This document shows positions 1 to 8,335 of a stretch of DNA of 31,990 bases, one piece after another. This DNA comes from Pseudomonadota bacterium. GTDB lineage: Bacteria; Chloroflexota; UBA6077; JAJPHF01. The stretch covers positions 1-31,990 of the forward strand of contig JAJPHF010000127.1 in the NCBI GenBank assembly GCA_021325365.1, written 5' to 3'. The notes below the pieces were generated by a model that saw only the letters and a program-made list of their open reading frames with translations, did not search any database and was not told where the DNA came from. How positions within the stretch are numbered: the stretch's first letter is position 1; every line of letters begins with the position of its first letter. The translations under genes were made by a program, and so were the position numbers.

Positions 1-99
1 AATACTGCGAGCGCCACTGCCCCCGTGCCGGCGCCGGAGCCACCGGGAGGGCCGGCGCCGCGGGGGCTTGGGGCGCGGAATACTGCGAGCGCCACTGCC
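1..99. repeat. 78-bp-period direct repeat at the window edge
   Basis: A 21-base sequence beginning AATACTGCGAGCGCC occurs at 1-21 and again at 79-99, so the period is 78 bp. The spacer between the copies is extremely GC-rich and contains GGCGCCGG-type inverted segments. It lies 3' of lysA and may continue to the left of the window. Nothing shows that it is coding. Confidence 0.6.
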
Positions 100-123
100 G
101 CCGCCCCCGCATCGGCCGCCCGC

Positions 124-1482
124 TCAGTCTCGCTGCAAACCGCTGTAGAGCAGGCATTCCTCGCGGAGCAGGTCGTCGTAGGTCTGCCGCCGCCGGATGA
201 CCCGCGCCTGGCCGTCAGCGACGAGGACGGCTGCGGGCTTGGGCGCGAGGTTGTAGTTGCTCGCCATCGCCAGGTTATAGGCGCCCGAGGCGGGCAGCGC
301 CACCAGATCGCCCGCCTGGAGCGCGGGGAGGTCGGCGTCGCGGATGAGCACGTCGCCCGACTCGCAGTACTTGCCCGCCAGCGTCACGCGCTCGATCGGG
401 CCGGCGTCGGCGCGGTTGGCGAGCAGCGCCCGGTACTCCGCGCCGTACAGCGCCGGGCGGATGTTGTCGGCCATGCCGCCATCCACCGCGGCGTAGCGGC
501 GCACGCCCGGGATGTCCTTGATGGCCCCCACCGTGTACAGCGCCACGCCCGCCTGCCCGACGATCGAGCGGCCCGGCTCCAGCGTGATGCGCGCGATCGG
601 CAGCCCCAGCCGCGCGGCCTCGGCCCGCACCGTGCCGCCGACCATCGCCGCCGCCTCGCCGTAGGCCGGCGGGTCGTCCGCCTCGGTGTAGGCGATGCCC
701 CAGCCCCCGCCCGGGCTGAACTCCTGTACCCGCAGGCCGTGCCGCGCCTGCATCTCCGCCGCGAACCGCAGCACGATGCGGACGGTCTCGGCGTAGGGCT
801 CCAGCTCGAAGATCTGCGAGCCGATGTGCGCGTGCAGGCCCATCAGCTCCAAGCCCGGGGCCGCCAGCGCCTCCTGCACGGCGCGCTCCGCGTCCCCCGT
901 CTGGATCGGCAGGCTGAACTTCGAGTCGAGGATGCCGGTCTTGCGGTAGTCGTGCGTGTGCGCCTCGACGCCCGGCCCGACGCGCAGGAGGATGCGCTGC
1001 CGCACGCCGCGCTGTTGCGCTAGCTCGTTCAGCAGCCGCAGCTCGTAGAAGTTGTCGACGACGACGCGCCCGACGCCCGCGTCCAGCGCCTCGGCCAGCT
1101 CGGCGGGCGACTTGTTGTTGCCGTGAAAGTACACCCGCTCCAGTGGTACGCCCGCGCGCCGCGCGGCGTATAGCTCGCCGCCCGACACTACGTCGAGCCC
1201 TAGTCCCTCCTCCGCCACGATCTGGAAGATAGCGGGCGAGCCCAGCGCCTTCGCGGCGAAGATCACCAGCCCGTCGGGGTAGGCCGCGCGCATCCCGGCC
1301 ACGTACTCGCGGCAGCGCGCGCGGATCGTCCCCTCGTCGTAGACGTACAGCGGCGTACCGTACTCGCGCGCCAGCGCGACGCAATCGCACCCCCCCACCA
1401 CCAGATGGCCCTCGCCGTTGCGCTCCGCCCCAAGCGGCAGAATCGCGCTCCAGGTGGCAGCCAACCGTTCCGAAGTCTCCAC
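124..1482 (-). CDS. lysA: Diaminopimelate decarboxylase
   Basis: This is a PLP enzyme of the alanine-racemase-fold group IV decarboxylases. It converts meso-diaminopimelate to L-lysine plus CO2, the last step of lysine synthesis in the cytoplasm. The 452-aa product has the PLP-lysine segment VIFAAKAL (Lys78), HAHIGSQIFE, the phosphate-binding GGGWGI, EPGRSIV, and the C-terminal CESGD and SGAYN active-site segments, all expected for LysA. Length is somewhat above the usual 420 aa because of about 25 extra N-terminal residues. The start is GTG at 1482, because AAGGAG lies 6 bases upstream. An in-frame ATG at 1551 has no such site and lies in repeat-rich DNA. It is the last minus-strand gene before the window edge. 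Its substrate-binding motifs look intact. Confidence 0.96.
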   Translation of the reverse strand: METSERLAATWSAILPLGAERNGEGHLVVGGCDCVALAREYGTPLYVYDEGTIRARCREYVAGMRAAYPDGLVIFAAKALGSPAIFQIVAEEGLGLDVVSGGELYAARRAGVPLERVYFHGNNKSPAELAEALDAGVGRVVVDNFYELRLLNELAQQRGVRQRILLRVGPGVEAHTHDYRKTGILDSKFSLPIQTGDAERAVQEALAAPGLELMGLHAHIGSQIFELEPYAETVRIVLRFAAEMQARHGLRVQEFSPGGGWGIAYTEADDPPAYGEAAAMVGGTVRAEAARLGLPIARITLEPGRSIVGQAGVALYTVGAIKDIPGVRRYAAVDGGMADNIRPALYGAEYRALLANRADAGPIERVTLAGKYCESGDVLIRDADLPALQAGDLVALPASGAYNLAMASNYNLAPKPAAVLVADGQARVIRRRQTYDDLLREECLLYSGLQRD

Positions 1483-1499
1483 GTGGGTCTCCTTCTGCC

Positions 1500-1650
1500 C
1501 CCTCTCCGCATAGGGGGCGGGGGCTCCCGGCGGAGCCGCCCCGCCGTCCACCCCCTTCCCTCGAAGGGAAGGGGAGCTGGGAGGTTAGGTTCCCCCACGT
1601 CTCCCCCCTTTCCCCTATGGGGGAGAGGGGGGCAGGGGGGTGAGGGGTCT
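1500..1650. repeat. Intergenic palindromic repeat cluster
   Basis: The gap between lysA and the next minus-strand gene is filled by C-rich/G-rich inverted repeats. The clearest is a perfect 10-bp stem with arms at 1552-1561 and 1565-1574 and a 3-base loop. A second imperfect pair of CTCCCCC and GGGGGAG-type arms spans about 1600-1633. The sequence resembles the palindromes near 9.35 kb and 13.2 kb. It could fold in RNA and affect lysA mRNA processing, but no T-tract marks it as a standard terminator. Confidence 0.7.
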
Positions 1651-2137
1651 ACCGGCTGGGCACGAGCGACCAATCGGGAGGCAGCTCGTAGCGGCGCACG
1701 CGCCCCTGCGTGGCCGGCGACCGCACCTCCCGAATGCGCCCCTTCCGCTTGATCTCGGAATATGTGTTCTGTAGCTGGACGATGCGCTTCTCGCGCAGGT
1801 TGAACAGCACGACGCCCGCCCGCACCGGCGTCGTCGAGGCGTCGCGCGTCGGCCCGTCCAGAATGCGGAACACCGGCAGCTCTTCGGGCTTGCAGTAGCG
1901 AAACGCCGCGTGGATGCGCTCCAGGTTGTGCGGCGAGTTGTGCTCGTCGAACACCGCCAGGCCGCTCAGCACCCGGTCCTTCAAGTCCGGCGCGAACGGC
2001 GCGGCGGCGTCCAGCAGCTCGACGAGCGTCGTCGGCTGCTGCGCGCAGGCGGCCACCAGCGCGTCCAGCACGGGGCACGGCGCCACGAAACTGACCCGCG
2101 AGGCCATATCGATGATCGTGAAGCGCATGACGTCCAC
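1649..2137 (-). CDS. Hypothetical protein (162 aa)
   Basis: I do not recognise a named family. The 162-aa product starts with a hydrophobic MRFTIIDMASRVSF strand, has a central acidic helix-rich part, and ends in a basic segment (EIKRKGRIREVR) followed by a tyrosine/tryptophan-containing tail. There is no signal peptide, no convincing membrane segment and no cysteine cluster. The chosen start is GTG at 2137, preceded by GGAGGG at a good distance. ATG at 2128, three codons on, is the alternative. Codon use matches the neighbours and the frame is free of low-complexity sequence, so I judge it a real gene. It lies between lysA and the metalloprotease gene on the same strand, separated from the latter by a large hairpin. 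Confidence 0.75.
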   Translation of the reverse strand: MDVMRFTIIDMASRVSFVAPCPVLDALVAACAQQPTTLVELLDAAAPFAPDLKDRVLSGLAVFDEHNSPHNLERIHAAFRYCKPEELPVFRILDGPTRDASTTPVRAGVVLFNLREKRIVQLQNTYSEIKRKGRIREVRSPATQGRVRRYELPPDWSLVPSR

Positions 2138-2188
2138 AACAGCCCTCCCAGGCGGGCGCCTGGCGCTGAATGATACCACTAGTTGTCC

Positions 2189-2245
2189 GGCAACGGTCAA
2201 ATGCTCGGCAGGGGAACTCCCCCTGCCGAGCATTTGACCGTTGCC
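2189..2245. terminator. Perfect 26-bp inverted repeat (terminator-like hairpin)
   Basis: Arms at 2189-2214 and 2220-2245 are exact reverse complements over 26 bases, with a 5-base loop AACTC. It begins 6 bases beyond the stop of the minus-strand metalloprotease gene, the usual place for a transcript-ending hairpin, but no run of T follows. It may act as an RNA 3'-end stabiliser or a Rho-dependent pause site. The arm contains GAGCATTTGACCGTT, closely similar to a segment of the leader elements near 13.6 and 31.8 kb. Confidence 0.7.
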
Positions 2246-2251
2246 GAGCGG

Positions 2252-3418
2252 TTAGGCGGCTGCCGCGTCGACGCGGGTGATCCAAGTGGCAGGCGCGCGC
2301 AGCTCGTCCTCGGTGGGCAGCGTCGCCGGCCCCTCCCAGACGCGGTTCAGGAAGTCCACGCCCCGCGCCTGCACGACCTGGCCGACGAACTTCTCGCCGA
2401 GCGCGTACTGCTCCATCTTCATGCTGAGCCCGGTAACGCGCAGGAACCAGACCTCCACGGCCGAGCGCTGCTTCTGCCGCGCCTCGACGCGCGCCTCGAT
2501 CTCGGCGAAGTGCGGCAGCAGCCCCTTCCCCACCTGGTGCATGATGTGGTTGCTGTAGCCCTCCAGCAGCGCCATCAGCGCCTGCAAGCGCGAGACGAGC
2601 GCGCGCTGCTCGGGCGTCATGAACGAGTTGAGCAGGTTGTGCCCGTGCCGCAGGTTCTCGACCAGCCGCTCGGCCAATCCCCCGAACGGGGCGCCGAGGC
2701 CGCGGCCGTCCGCCAGCTCCTCGACCATGCTGCTCAGGTATTCTTGCAGCGTGCTGTTCAGATAGCGCCGCACCCACGGGTGCAGCTCGAACTCGTGCGC
2801 GTGCGTCGCCTCGTGCAGCGCGATCCACGTGCGCACCTCGGCGGGCGGCATGCCCAGCGTCGCCTCGAGCGCGCGGATGTTGGGCTCCACGAAGTAGAGC
2901 TTGCCCGCGTCCACCGGCTCGCGGCCCAGCAGGCTGATGTCGTACTGGCCGAGCACCCGCCGCGCCAGATAGCCCAACAGCACCCCAAGCTGGCTGCTGA
3001 TCGCCATGCGCCCGATGCCCTGGCCGGCGCCGCGCTCCTTCCGCGCCTTCTCCTCGTAGAACGCCTCGAACGGCTGCAGTAGCTCCTCGAAGTTGGCCGC
3101 GTTCGCCTCGATCCAGCCCGGCCGGTCGAGCACGTGAACCGCGGTCCCCTGCAGCGGCAGGTGGGTCCGCGTGTAGTTGCCAATCGGCGCCTCGATCAGC
3201 TCCAGGACCCGCCGATAGTCGGCCTCCAGCGAGGCGCGCTCCGCGCCGCTCAGCGGCGCGACCGCGCCGCACGTCCGGCGCGCGATGTTGACCGCCCAAT
3301 CCCAGTCGATCAGCTGCGGGCCGCGCCGGCGCCCGTAGTGGTCCACCACGCCCAGCAACAGGCCGGCCGCGGCTCCGATCAGTAGCCCGGTCCCGAGCGA
3401 CCGGCCATAACGAGACAT
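2252..3418 (-). CDS. Zinc-dependent metalloprotease, DUF2342/F420-associated family
   Basis: The 388-aa product matches the uncharacterised zincin-like family often annotated as coenzyme F420 biosynthesis-associated protein (TIGR03624/DUF2342). The N-terminus has a glycine/leucine-rich hydrophobic segment (about residues 8-25), perhaps an anchor. The zinc-binding HEATH motif is at residues 202-206, followed by HEFELHPWVRRYL. The C-terminal part has the family signature around KMEQYALGEKFV and LNRVWEGPATLPT. The substrate is unknown and the F420 link rests on genome neighbourhood in the family, not on biochemistry. ATG at 3418 is chosen because GGAGG lies 4 bases upstream. An upstream extension would read through repeat DNA. 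A luciferase-like, possibly F420-using oxidoreductase lies 5 kb away. Confidence 0.88.
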   Translation of the reverse strand: MSRYGRSLGTGLLIGAAAGLLLGVVDHYGRRRGPQLIDWDWAVNIARRTCGAVAPLSGAERASLEADYRRVLELIEAPIGNYTRTHLPLQGTAVHVLDRPGWIEANAANFEELLQPFEAFYEEKARKERGAGQGIGRMAISSQLGVLLGYLARRVLGQYDISLLGREPVDAGKLYFVEPNIRALEATLGMPPAEVRTWIALHEATHAHEFELHPWVRRYLNSTLQEYLSSMVEELADGRGLGAPFGGLAERLVENLRHGHNLLNSFMTPEQRALVSRLQALMALLEGYSNHIMHQVGKGLLPHFAEIEARVEARQKQRSAVEVWFLRVTGLSMKMEQYALGEKFVGQVVQARGVDFLNRVWEGPATLPTEDELRAPATWITRVDAAAA

Positions 3419-3434
3419 CACTCCTCCAAGCGCG

Positions 3435-3500
3435 GAGTGCCGACGGCCCGTACCGAGTGGACCGCCCCGACTCGGCACCCCGCACTCAGCACTCATCACT
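3435..3500. repeat. Interspersed GCACTCAGCACTC repeat, copy 1
   Basis: Between two minus-strand genes lies an inverted pair, GTGCCGA (3437-3443) and TCGGCAC (3472-3478), followed by GCACTCAGCACTCATCACT (3482-3500). The same tail occurs at 6945-6973. Both copies sit immediately at the 3' end of a minus-strand gene. Confidence 0.65.
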
Positions 3501-3505
3501 CCGTA

Positions 3506-4450
3506 TTATGCCCGAAGCAGGCGCAGCGCCCCCGGCATTACGTCGAATTCCGCCGGCAGCTCGCCGGCGATCTCCCCGTCGCTCTGCACCGGCAGCGGCT
3601 CGCCCGCGCTCATGGCGACCGAATGGACCCGCAGCGTGGCGACCTTGGGATGCTCCAAGTGCCGCCCGAACAGCGCGAGCGGCAGGTAGGCTAGCAGCTC
3701 GAAGCGCCCGACGTCCCCGATCACCACCACGTCCAACAGGCCGTCGTCGAGGCTGGCGCCCGGCGCCATCCGCAGCACCCCGGCGTAGTTGCCCCCGTTC
3801 GCCACGATGACCATGTTGATGCGCCGCGGCGGCTCCAGCGGCGGCCCCCCGTCCGGCCGCAGCTCGAACCGCTTGTTCTCGTAGCCGCGCAGCACCGCAA
3901 AAAAGCCCAGGACGTAGGCCAGCGCGCCGCGCCAGCGGTTGCTCCAGCCCTGGGCGCGCACGGTCACCATCGCGTCGAAGCCCGCGCCCGCGTAGTTGGC
4001 GAAGTAGCGGACGGCGCCCGAGCCGAAGCGGATCCGCCCCACGTCCGTCAGGCGCGGCTCGGCCCGCACGAGCAGGGCGATGGCCGCGCGCGGGGCGAGC
4101 GGTATGCCGGCGCTGCGCGCGAAGTCCTGGGCCGTACCGCTGGGCAGCACGCCCAGCACGGGCGGGGGCGCGCCCGGCGCTCGCCCCGCCATCAGCCCGT
4201 TCACCACCTCGTTGATCGTGCCGTCCCCGCCCACGGCTACCACCGTCCGCCCGGCGCGCGCTGCCGCCGCGGCCAAGCGCGTCGCGTCCCCGGGCGCCTC
4301 CGTGAAGGCGGGCTCGAACGCCAGGCCCACGCGCCCCAGCTCGCGGGCGAGTGCGGGCCACCGCGCGCCCGCGCGGCCGGCGCCGGCGCGCGCGTTGACG
4401 ACGAACAGCGGGGCAGCAGCGGGGCCGTTCACTCCCGCATTGTAGGGCAT
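3506..4450 (-). CDS. Diacylglycerol-kinase-family lipid kinase (YegS/DagK-like)
   Basis: The 314-aa product has the diacylglycerol kinase catalytic domain fold. It has the nucleotide-binding GGDGT at residues 74-78, then LPSGTAQDFA at 102-111, a central NYAGAGFDAMV segment, and a C-terminal VQSDGEIAGELPAEFDV-type strand that completes the catalytic site in YegS/DgkB. Such enzymes phosphorylate diacylglycerol or related lipids with ATP at the membrane face. The exact lipid cannot be read from sequence. The start is uncertain: ATG at 4450 has no clear ribosome-binding site, and GTG at codon 7 is possible. It lies 30 bases beyond the antiporter gene on the same strand, so the two may be co-transcribed. 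Confidence 0.9.
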   Translation of the reverse strand: MPYNAGVNGPAAAPLFVVNARAGAGRAGARWPALARELGRVGLAFEPAFTEAPGDATRLAAAAARAGRTVVAVGGDGTINEVVNGLMAGRAPGAPPPVLGVLPSGTAQDFARSAGIPLAPRAAIALLVRAEPRLTDVGRIRFGSGAVRYFANYAGAGFDAMVTVRAQGWSNRWRGALAYVLGFFAVLRGYENKRFELRPDGGPPLEPPRRINMVIVANGGNYAGVLRMAPGASLDDGLLDVVVIGDVGRFELLAYLPLALFGRHLEHPKVATLRVHSVAMSAGEPLPVQSDGEIAGELPAEFDVMPGALRLLRA

Positions 4451-4480
4451 CGCGACCGCTGCGGCCGCGGCTCGCCCCGC

Positions 4481-6205
4481 TCAGGCTTCCGCCCCGGCCG
4501 CGTAGAAGGCCGTGCGCCGGGCGTTCAGGTCAACCTCCAGCGCAGCGCCGTCCACCCCGTAGCGCGACAGGGTGTGGCGCACGAACTCCAGCGCGGCCTC
4601 GAACTCCGGCTGTACCGTCTCGTCGACGCCGCTCCGTTGCAGCGCCGCGACGGTAGCGGCGGCGTCGGCGCGGACCACGATGTCGATCGCCGGGTTGGCT
4701 TCGCGTGCGTAGTGAATGGCGCGCTCGGCGGCCGGCACCTCCGGAATCGTGATGACCAGCACGCGCGCCAGCCCGAGCTGCGCGTGGGCTAGCAGCGCCG
4801 GGCCGCTGGCGTCGCCCGCGAGCGTCGGCACCCCCCGCGCGTGCGGCGCCCGCAGGCGGAGAGGATCGGCGTCGATCGCCAGGTAGGGCACCCCGTGCGC
4901 CTCCAGCCAGCGCGCGACCTCGGCGCCCACCCGGCCGTACCCGAGCAGCACGACGTGGTCGCGCAGCGCCGGCTGCTCCGGTTCGGCTGCCGCGCGATCG
5001 TCAGCCCGTGCCTCGCCGGACGGGCCGACGGGCGCTGACCCGACCCGGCGGAGCCCACGCGCCAGGACCGGGGCCAAGCGCATCGCCGCGGGGGTCAGGA
5101 CAATCGTCACAATGGCAACGGCGAGCACCAGGCCAAAGACCCGCTCCGACAGAATGCCCTCCGCGACGCCCAGCCGGGCCAGCACGAACGAGAACTCCCC
5201 AACCTGCGCCAGCGCCGCGCCCACGAACAGGGCGGTGGGCAGAGGATAGCCGAAGAGGAGCGGGATGGCGCCGGCGATGGCCGCCTTGCCGACGAGCACG
5301 GCGAGCGCCAGGCCGAGCACGAGCACCGCCTCTTGCAGCACGAACGCCGGATCGAGCAACATGCCGACCGACACGAAAAACAGCGTGATGAATGCGTCGC
5401 GCAGCGGCGTGATCTGGCCCAGCACCTCGTGGCTCAGCTCGGATTCGGCGACGACGAGCCCCGCGAGAAAGGCGCCGAAGGCCAGCGAGAGCCCCGCCCA
5501 GGCGGTGACGAGCGCCGTCCCCAGCGCGAGCGCGATGACGGTGAGCAAGAACAGCTCACGCGAGCCCGTGACGCTGACGCGCAAGAGCACCCAGGGCACC
5601 ACGCGCGGCCCCAGCAGCAGCGTGCCGGCGAGGATCGCCGCTGCCTTCACCGCCGCCAGGGCGAGGCCAGGCACCAGGTCCTCGGTCGGCTGTGCCAGCG
5701 CCGGCAGGATCACCATCATCGGCACCACGCTCAGGTCCTGCACGACCAGCATGCCCAGCGCGATGCGGCCCTGCGGCGCCGCCAGCTCGCCGTGCTGCGC
5801 CAGGAGGCGCACGACGACCACGGTGCTGGACAGCGCGATGAGTGCGCCGAAGAACACAAGCGCGCTCCCCTCCAGCCCGAGGAGCGCGCCCAGGCCCGCA
5901 CCCAGCGCCATGCTGACGGCGATCTGTCCCGCCCCGCCGAGCAGCGCCACCCGACCGACGCGCAGCAGCGCCGGCCCAGAGATCTCCACCCCCAGGGCGA
6001 ACATGAGGAACGTGACGCCGATCTCGGCGAGCACTTCCAGCCGGTTCACGTCCCCCACCGGGCCGGGCGTGAACGGCCCAATCACGATGCCCGCGAGGAA
6101 GTAGCCGAGGATCACCGGCTGGCGGAGCAGCTGGGCGACCATTCCGCCGACGAGCGCGGCGACGAGCGCCATGGCCAGGTCGACGATGAGCTGCGGCACG
6201 TCCAT
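4481..6205 (-). CDS. CPA2-family cation:proton antiporter with C-terminal RCK/TrkA-N domain
   Basis: This is an integral membrane exchanger of the monovalent cation:proton antiporter-2 family (KefB/KefC/RosB-like), probably exchanging K+ or Na+ for H+. Residues 1-385 form about 12-13 hydrophobic segments with typical motifs: PVILGYFLAGIVIGP, GVTFLMFALGVE, FGALIALSSTVVV and GAALAQVGEFSFVL. A short charged linker leads to a Rossmann-like TrkA-N domain from about residue 417, with GYGRVG at 422-427 and the nucleotide-binding acidic residue in AIDADP. That domain is a regulatory NAD(H)/nucleotide sensor in relatives. Length 574 aa is normal. No ribosome-binding site is obvious before ATG 6205. 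No KefF/KefG ancillary gene lies next to it. Confidence 0.93.
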   Translation of the reverse strand: MDVPQLIVDLAMALVAALVGGMVAQLLRQPVILGYFLAGIVIGPFTPGPVGDVNRLEVLAEIGVTFLMFALGVEISGPALLRVGRVALLGGAGQIAVSMALGAGLGALLGLEGSALVFFGALIALSSTVVVVRLLAQHGELAAPQGRIALGMLVVQDLSVVPMMVILPALAQPTEDLVPGLALAAVKAAAILAGTLLLGPRVVPWVLLRVSVTGSRELFLLTVIALALGTALVTAWAGLSLAFGAFLAGLVVAESELSHEVLGQITPLRDAFITLFFVSVGMLLDPAFVLQEAVLVLGLALAVLVGKAAIAGAIPLLFGYPLPTALFVGAALAQVGEFSFVLARLGVAEGILSERVFGLVLAVAIVTIVLTPAAMRLAPVLARGLRRVGSAPVGPSGEARADDRAAAEPEQPALRDHVVLLGYGRVGAEVARWLEAHGVPYLAIDADPLRLRAPHARGVPTLAGDASGPALLAHAQLGLARVLVITIPEVPAAERAIHYAREANPAIDIVVRADAAATVAALQRSGVDETVQPEFEAALEFVRHTLSRYGVDGAALEVDLNARRTAFYAAGAEA

Positions 6206-6431
6206 CGGCTACAGCGGTTTCCCTAGGCGAGGAGCCCTCTGGAGACCGTCTAGATAACGTCGGGCAGGGCCTCGCCCCCCGCCGCCCGGCCGATGCTGCC
6301 CGGTTCGCTCTGCCTCGAAACCGCTCTCGTGCGGCTTGCCGGCCGCGGAGTGCTGGTCGCCCTCCGTCATGAGCCCGGCGGGCGTTCCGCTGCTCGGCGT
6401 CCAGCGCGACATCATGCTGCTTGGCTCCTTC
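6206..6431. other. Intergenic region without recognised feature
   Basis: This 226-bp stretch separates the antiporter gene (start 6205) from the MaoC gene (end 6432). I see no plausible gene, strong hairpin or sigma70-like promoter. It should contain the antiporter promoter. Confidence 0.4.
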
Positions 6432-6893
6432 TCAGTGCGGGGCGCCGCTGGCGGCGGGCCGGCCGCGGACCAGGCGGGTGATGCGAAAGGTATTGACCGC
6501 GATTCCCTGCTGGTTGCGGACGGTATGCCGCGCCGTGACGATGCCCCGGCCGGGCTGGCGCGAGGCCCGCGTCTCGACGATCGCGACCTGGACCCGGATC
6601 GTGTCTCCGGGGCTCACCGGCGCGTGCAGGCGCAGCTCGTCTAGCCCCAGGAACGCCATGCCCGTCCCGCGGAACCACTCCTCCGACATGACCAGGCCCT
6701 CGGCGAGGCAAAGCGTCAGCAGCCCGGGCGCCACCCGCCGCCCGAACACGCTCTCCTTCTCGTAGTGCTCGCGGTTCAGGAACAACTCTTCGTTGAGCCC
6801 GGCGAGCGCGACGAGCTGGCCGACCTCGTAGTCGTACACCGTGCGCCCGCGCGTCACCAGCTCCTGCCCCACCGCGAAGTCTTCGAAGTACAC
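6432..6893 (-). CDS. MaoC-like hot-dog-fold dehydratase
   Basis: The 153-aa product is a single hot-dog domain of the MaoC / (R)-specific enoyl-CoA hydratase family, which adds or removes water on acyl-CoA substrates. It shows the N-terminal YFEDFAVGQE segment, the FGRRVAPGLLTLCLAEGL helix region, and the LHAPVSPGDTIRVQV strand common to these proteins. GTG at 6893 is chosen because GGAGG lies 4 bases before it and the product then starts like its relatives. ATG at 6908 would add five residues. It lies 3' of a CoA-transferase gene on the same strand, so a joint role in acyl-CoA metabolism (for example mesaconyl/methylmalyl-type chemistry) is an inference. The substrate is not determinable. 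Confidence 0.85.
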   Translation of the reverse strand: MYFEDFAVGQELVTRGRTVYDYEVGQLVALAGLNEELFLNREHYEKESVFGRRVAPGLLTLCLAEGLVMSEEWFRGTGMAFLGLDELRLHAPVSPGDTIRVQVAIVETRASRQPGRGIVTARHTVRNQQGIAVNTFRITRLVRGRPAASGAPH

Positions 6894-6944
6894 GACCCCT
6901 CCGAGCATCGAGCGCCGAGTACCGCGTGATGGGCCGCGCCCCGC

Positions 6945-6973
6945 TCAGCACTCAGCACTCAGTACTCATCACT
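6945..6973. repeat. Interspersed GCACTCAGCACTC repeat, copy 2
   Basis: CAGCACTCAGCACTCAGTAC followed by TCATCACT fills the gap between the MaoC and CoA-transferase genes. It overlaps the CoA-transferase stop codon (6969-6971). It shares its tail with the copy at 3482-3500. Confidence 0.65.
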
Positions 6974-8171
6974 GAATAGCGCCGTCGGCGCGCAGGCGGG
7001 CGATGGTCGCGGCGTCGAGGCCGAGCCATTCGCGGAGCACGGCGTCCGTGTGCTCCGCGAGCAGCGGCGGCAGCAAGCGGATGGGCGGCGCCGCGCCGTC
7101 GAACTGGACGAACGGCCCTGGCAGACGGATCGGCCCTGCCGTCGGATGCTCCACCGCCCGCACTAGCTCCAGGGCCGCCACCTGCGGGTCTTCTAGGGCG
7201 CGGTCCACCGAGTTGATCGGCGTCGCCGGGATGCCGAGCGGCTCCAGCGCCGCCACCCAGTCCGCCACGTCGCGCTCGCGCGTCACCGCCTCGATTGCCG
7301 CCACCAGCGTGGCGCGGTGCTCCACGCGGCCGGCGTTCGTGGCGAAGCGCGGATCCTCCGGCCACTCGGGATGCCCAAGCGCCTGCGCCAGCCGCGCGAA
7401 CAGGCGGTCGTTCGGCGCCGCGATGATCAGGTAGCCGTCGCGCGCCGCGAAGCCCTGGTAGGGCACGATGGACGGGTGCGCCGTGCCCATCCTGCCCATC
7501 ACCTTGCCCGCCAGCAGGTAGTCGCCCGCGGCGTTCATCAGGATGCCGATCTGCGTGGCGAACAGCGACAGGTCGATCCGCCGGCCCCGGCCGCTGCGCT
7601 CGCGCCCGTACAGCGCCGCGCAGATGGCGCCGTGCGCCGTGAGGCCCGTGGCGATGTCGAGCAGCGGCACGGCCGCCTTCGCGGGCGCGCCATCCGGGTG
7701 GCCGGTCACGCTCATCATGCCGCCGAACGCCTGCACCATCAGGTCGAAGCCGGCCTGGTCGCGGCGCGGCCCCTTCGGCCCGAAGCCCGAGATGCCGCAG
7801 TAGACCAGGCGCGGGTTGCGCGCGACCAGCGTCTCGTACCCGAGCCCTAGCCGCTCCATCGTGCCCACCCGAAAGTTCTCGACGACCACGTCGGCGCGCG
7901 CCGCCAGGTCCAGCGCCAGGTCGCGCCCCTCCGGGTTCTGCAGGTCGATGGCGATGCTGCGCTTGTTGCGATTGATGGCGAGATAGTAGGCGCTCTCGCC
8001 GCCGACGAACGGCGGGCCCCACTCGCGCGTGTCGTCGCCCGCGCCCGGTCGCTCGACCTTCACCACGTCGGCGCCGTCGTCGCCGAGTAGCATCGTGCAG
8101 TATGGCCCCGCGACGACGCGCGAGAAGTCGAGCACGGCGACACCCGCCAGCGGGCCGGGCGCGTGGTCCAT
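6969..8171 (-). CDS. CaiB/BaiF family (class III) CoA-transferase
   Basis: The 400-aa product belongs to the family that moves CoA between carboxylic acids, as in formyl-CoA:oxalate, carnitine or mesaconyl-CoA transferases. Near the N-terminus are LDFSRVVAGPYCTMLLGDDGADVVKVE and the RNKRSIAIDL segment. GFDLMVQAFGGMMSVTG contains Asp143, the expected catalytic nucleophile. The C-terminal substrate domain is complete, and length is typical. ATG 8171 has a canonical GGAGG 7 bases upstream, whereas 44 extra upstream codons are compositionally poor. The downstream MaoC gene suggests an acyl-CoA module. A luciferase-like oxidoreductase is transcribed divergently 164 bp away. The specific substrates are unknown. 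Confidence 0.93.
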   Translation of the reverse strand: MDHAPGPLAGVAVLDFSRVVAGPYCTMLLGDDGADVVKVERPGAGDDTREWGPPFVGGESAYYLAINRNKRSIAIDLQNPEGRDLALDLAARADVVVENFRVGTMERLGLGYETLVARNPRLVYCGISGFGPKGPRRDQAGFDLMVQAFGGMMSVTGHPDGAPAKAAVPLLDIATGLTAHGAICAALYGRERSGRGRRIDLSLFATQIGILMNAAGDYLLAGKVMGRMGTAHPSIVPYQGFAARDGYLIIAAPNDRLFARLAQALGHPEWPEDPRFATNAGRVEHRATLVAAIEAVTRERDVADWVAALEPLGIPATPINSVDRALEDPQVAALELVRAVEHPTAGPIRLPGPFVQFDGAAPPIRLLPPLLAEHTDAVLREWLGLDAATIARLRADGAIQ

Positions 8172-8335
8172 CGCGTAGCCTCCGTGCCGGTCGTGTGGTA
8201 TGCTGCGAGCGGCCGCGAGCCGACAGGCCGCGGCCCGACGCGGCCGGGCCGCGTCGGGCGCGGGCGAAGCCCGCCCCAGGATGCGTGACGGCGGTGGTTT
8301 CATGATAGCCGATCATCCGTGGATGGCTGTGCGAA

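Noticed and set aside
25..1023. Long plus-strand open frame opposite lysA, and similar long antisense frames at 5333-6226 and 25578-27251
   Set aside because: They are antisense to well-recognised genes, are Arg/Ala/Gly/His-rich and lack any family motif. Such shadows are expected in GC-rich DNA.
131..6220. Shared AAACCGCTGTAG 12-mer near 136 and (inverted) near 6210
   Set aside because: A 12-base match is expected many times by chance in 32 kb, and no flanking similarity was found.
6209..6415. Small minus-strand gene between the antiporter and MaoC genes
   Set aside because: There is no ribosome-binding site and no family resemblance, and the composition is typical of intergenic shadow.
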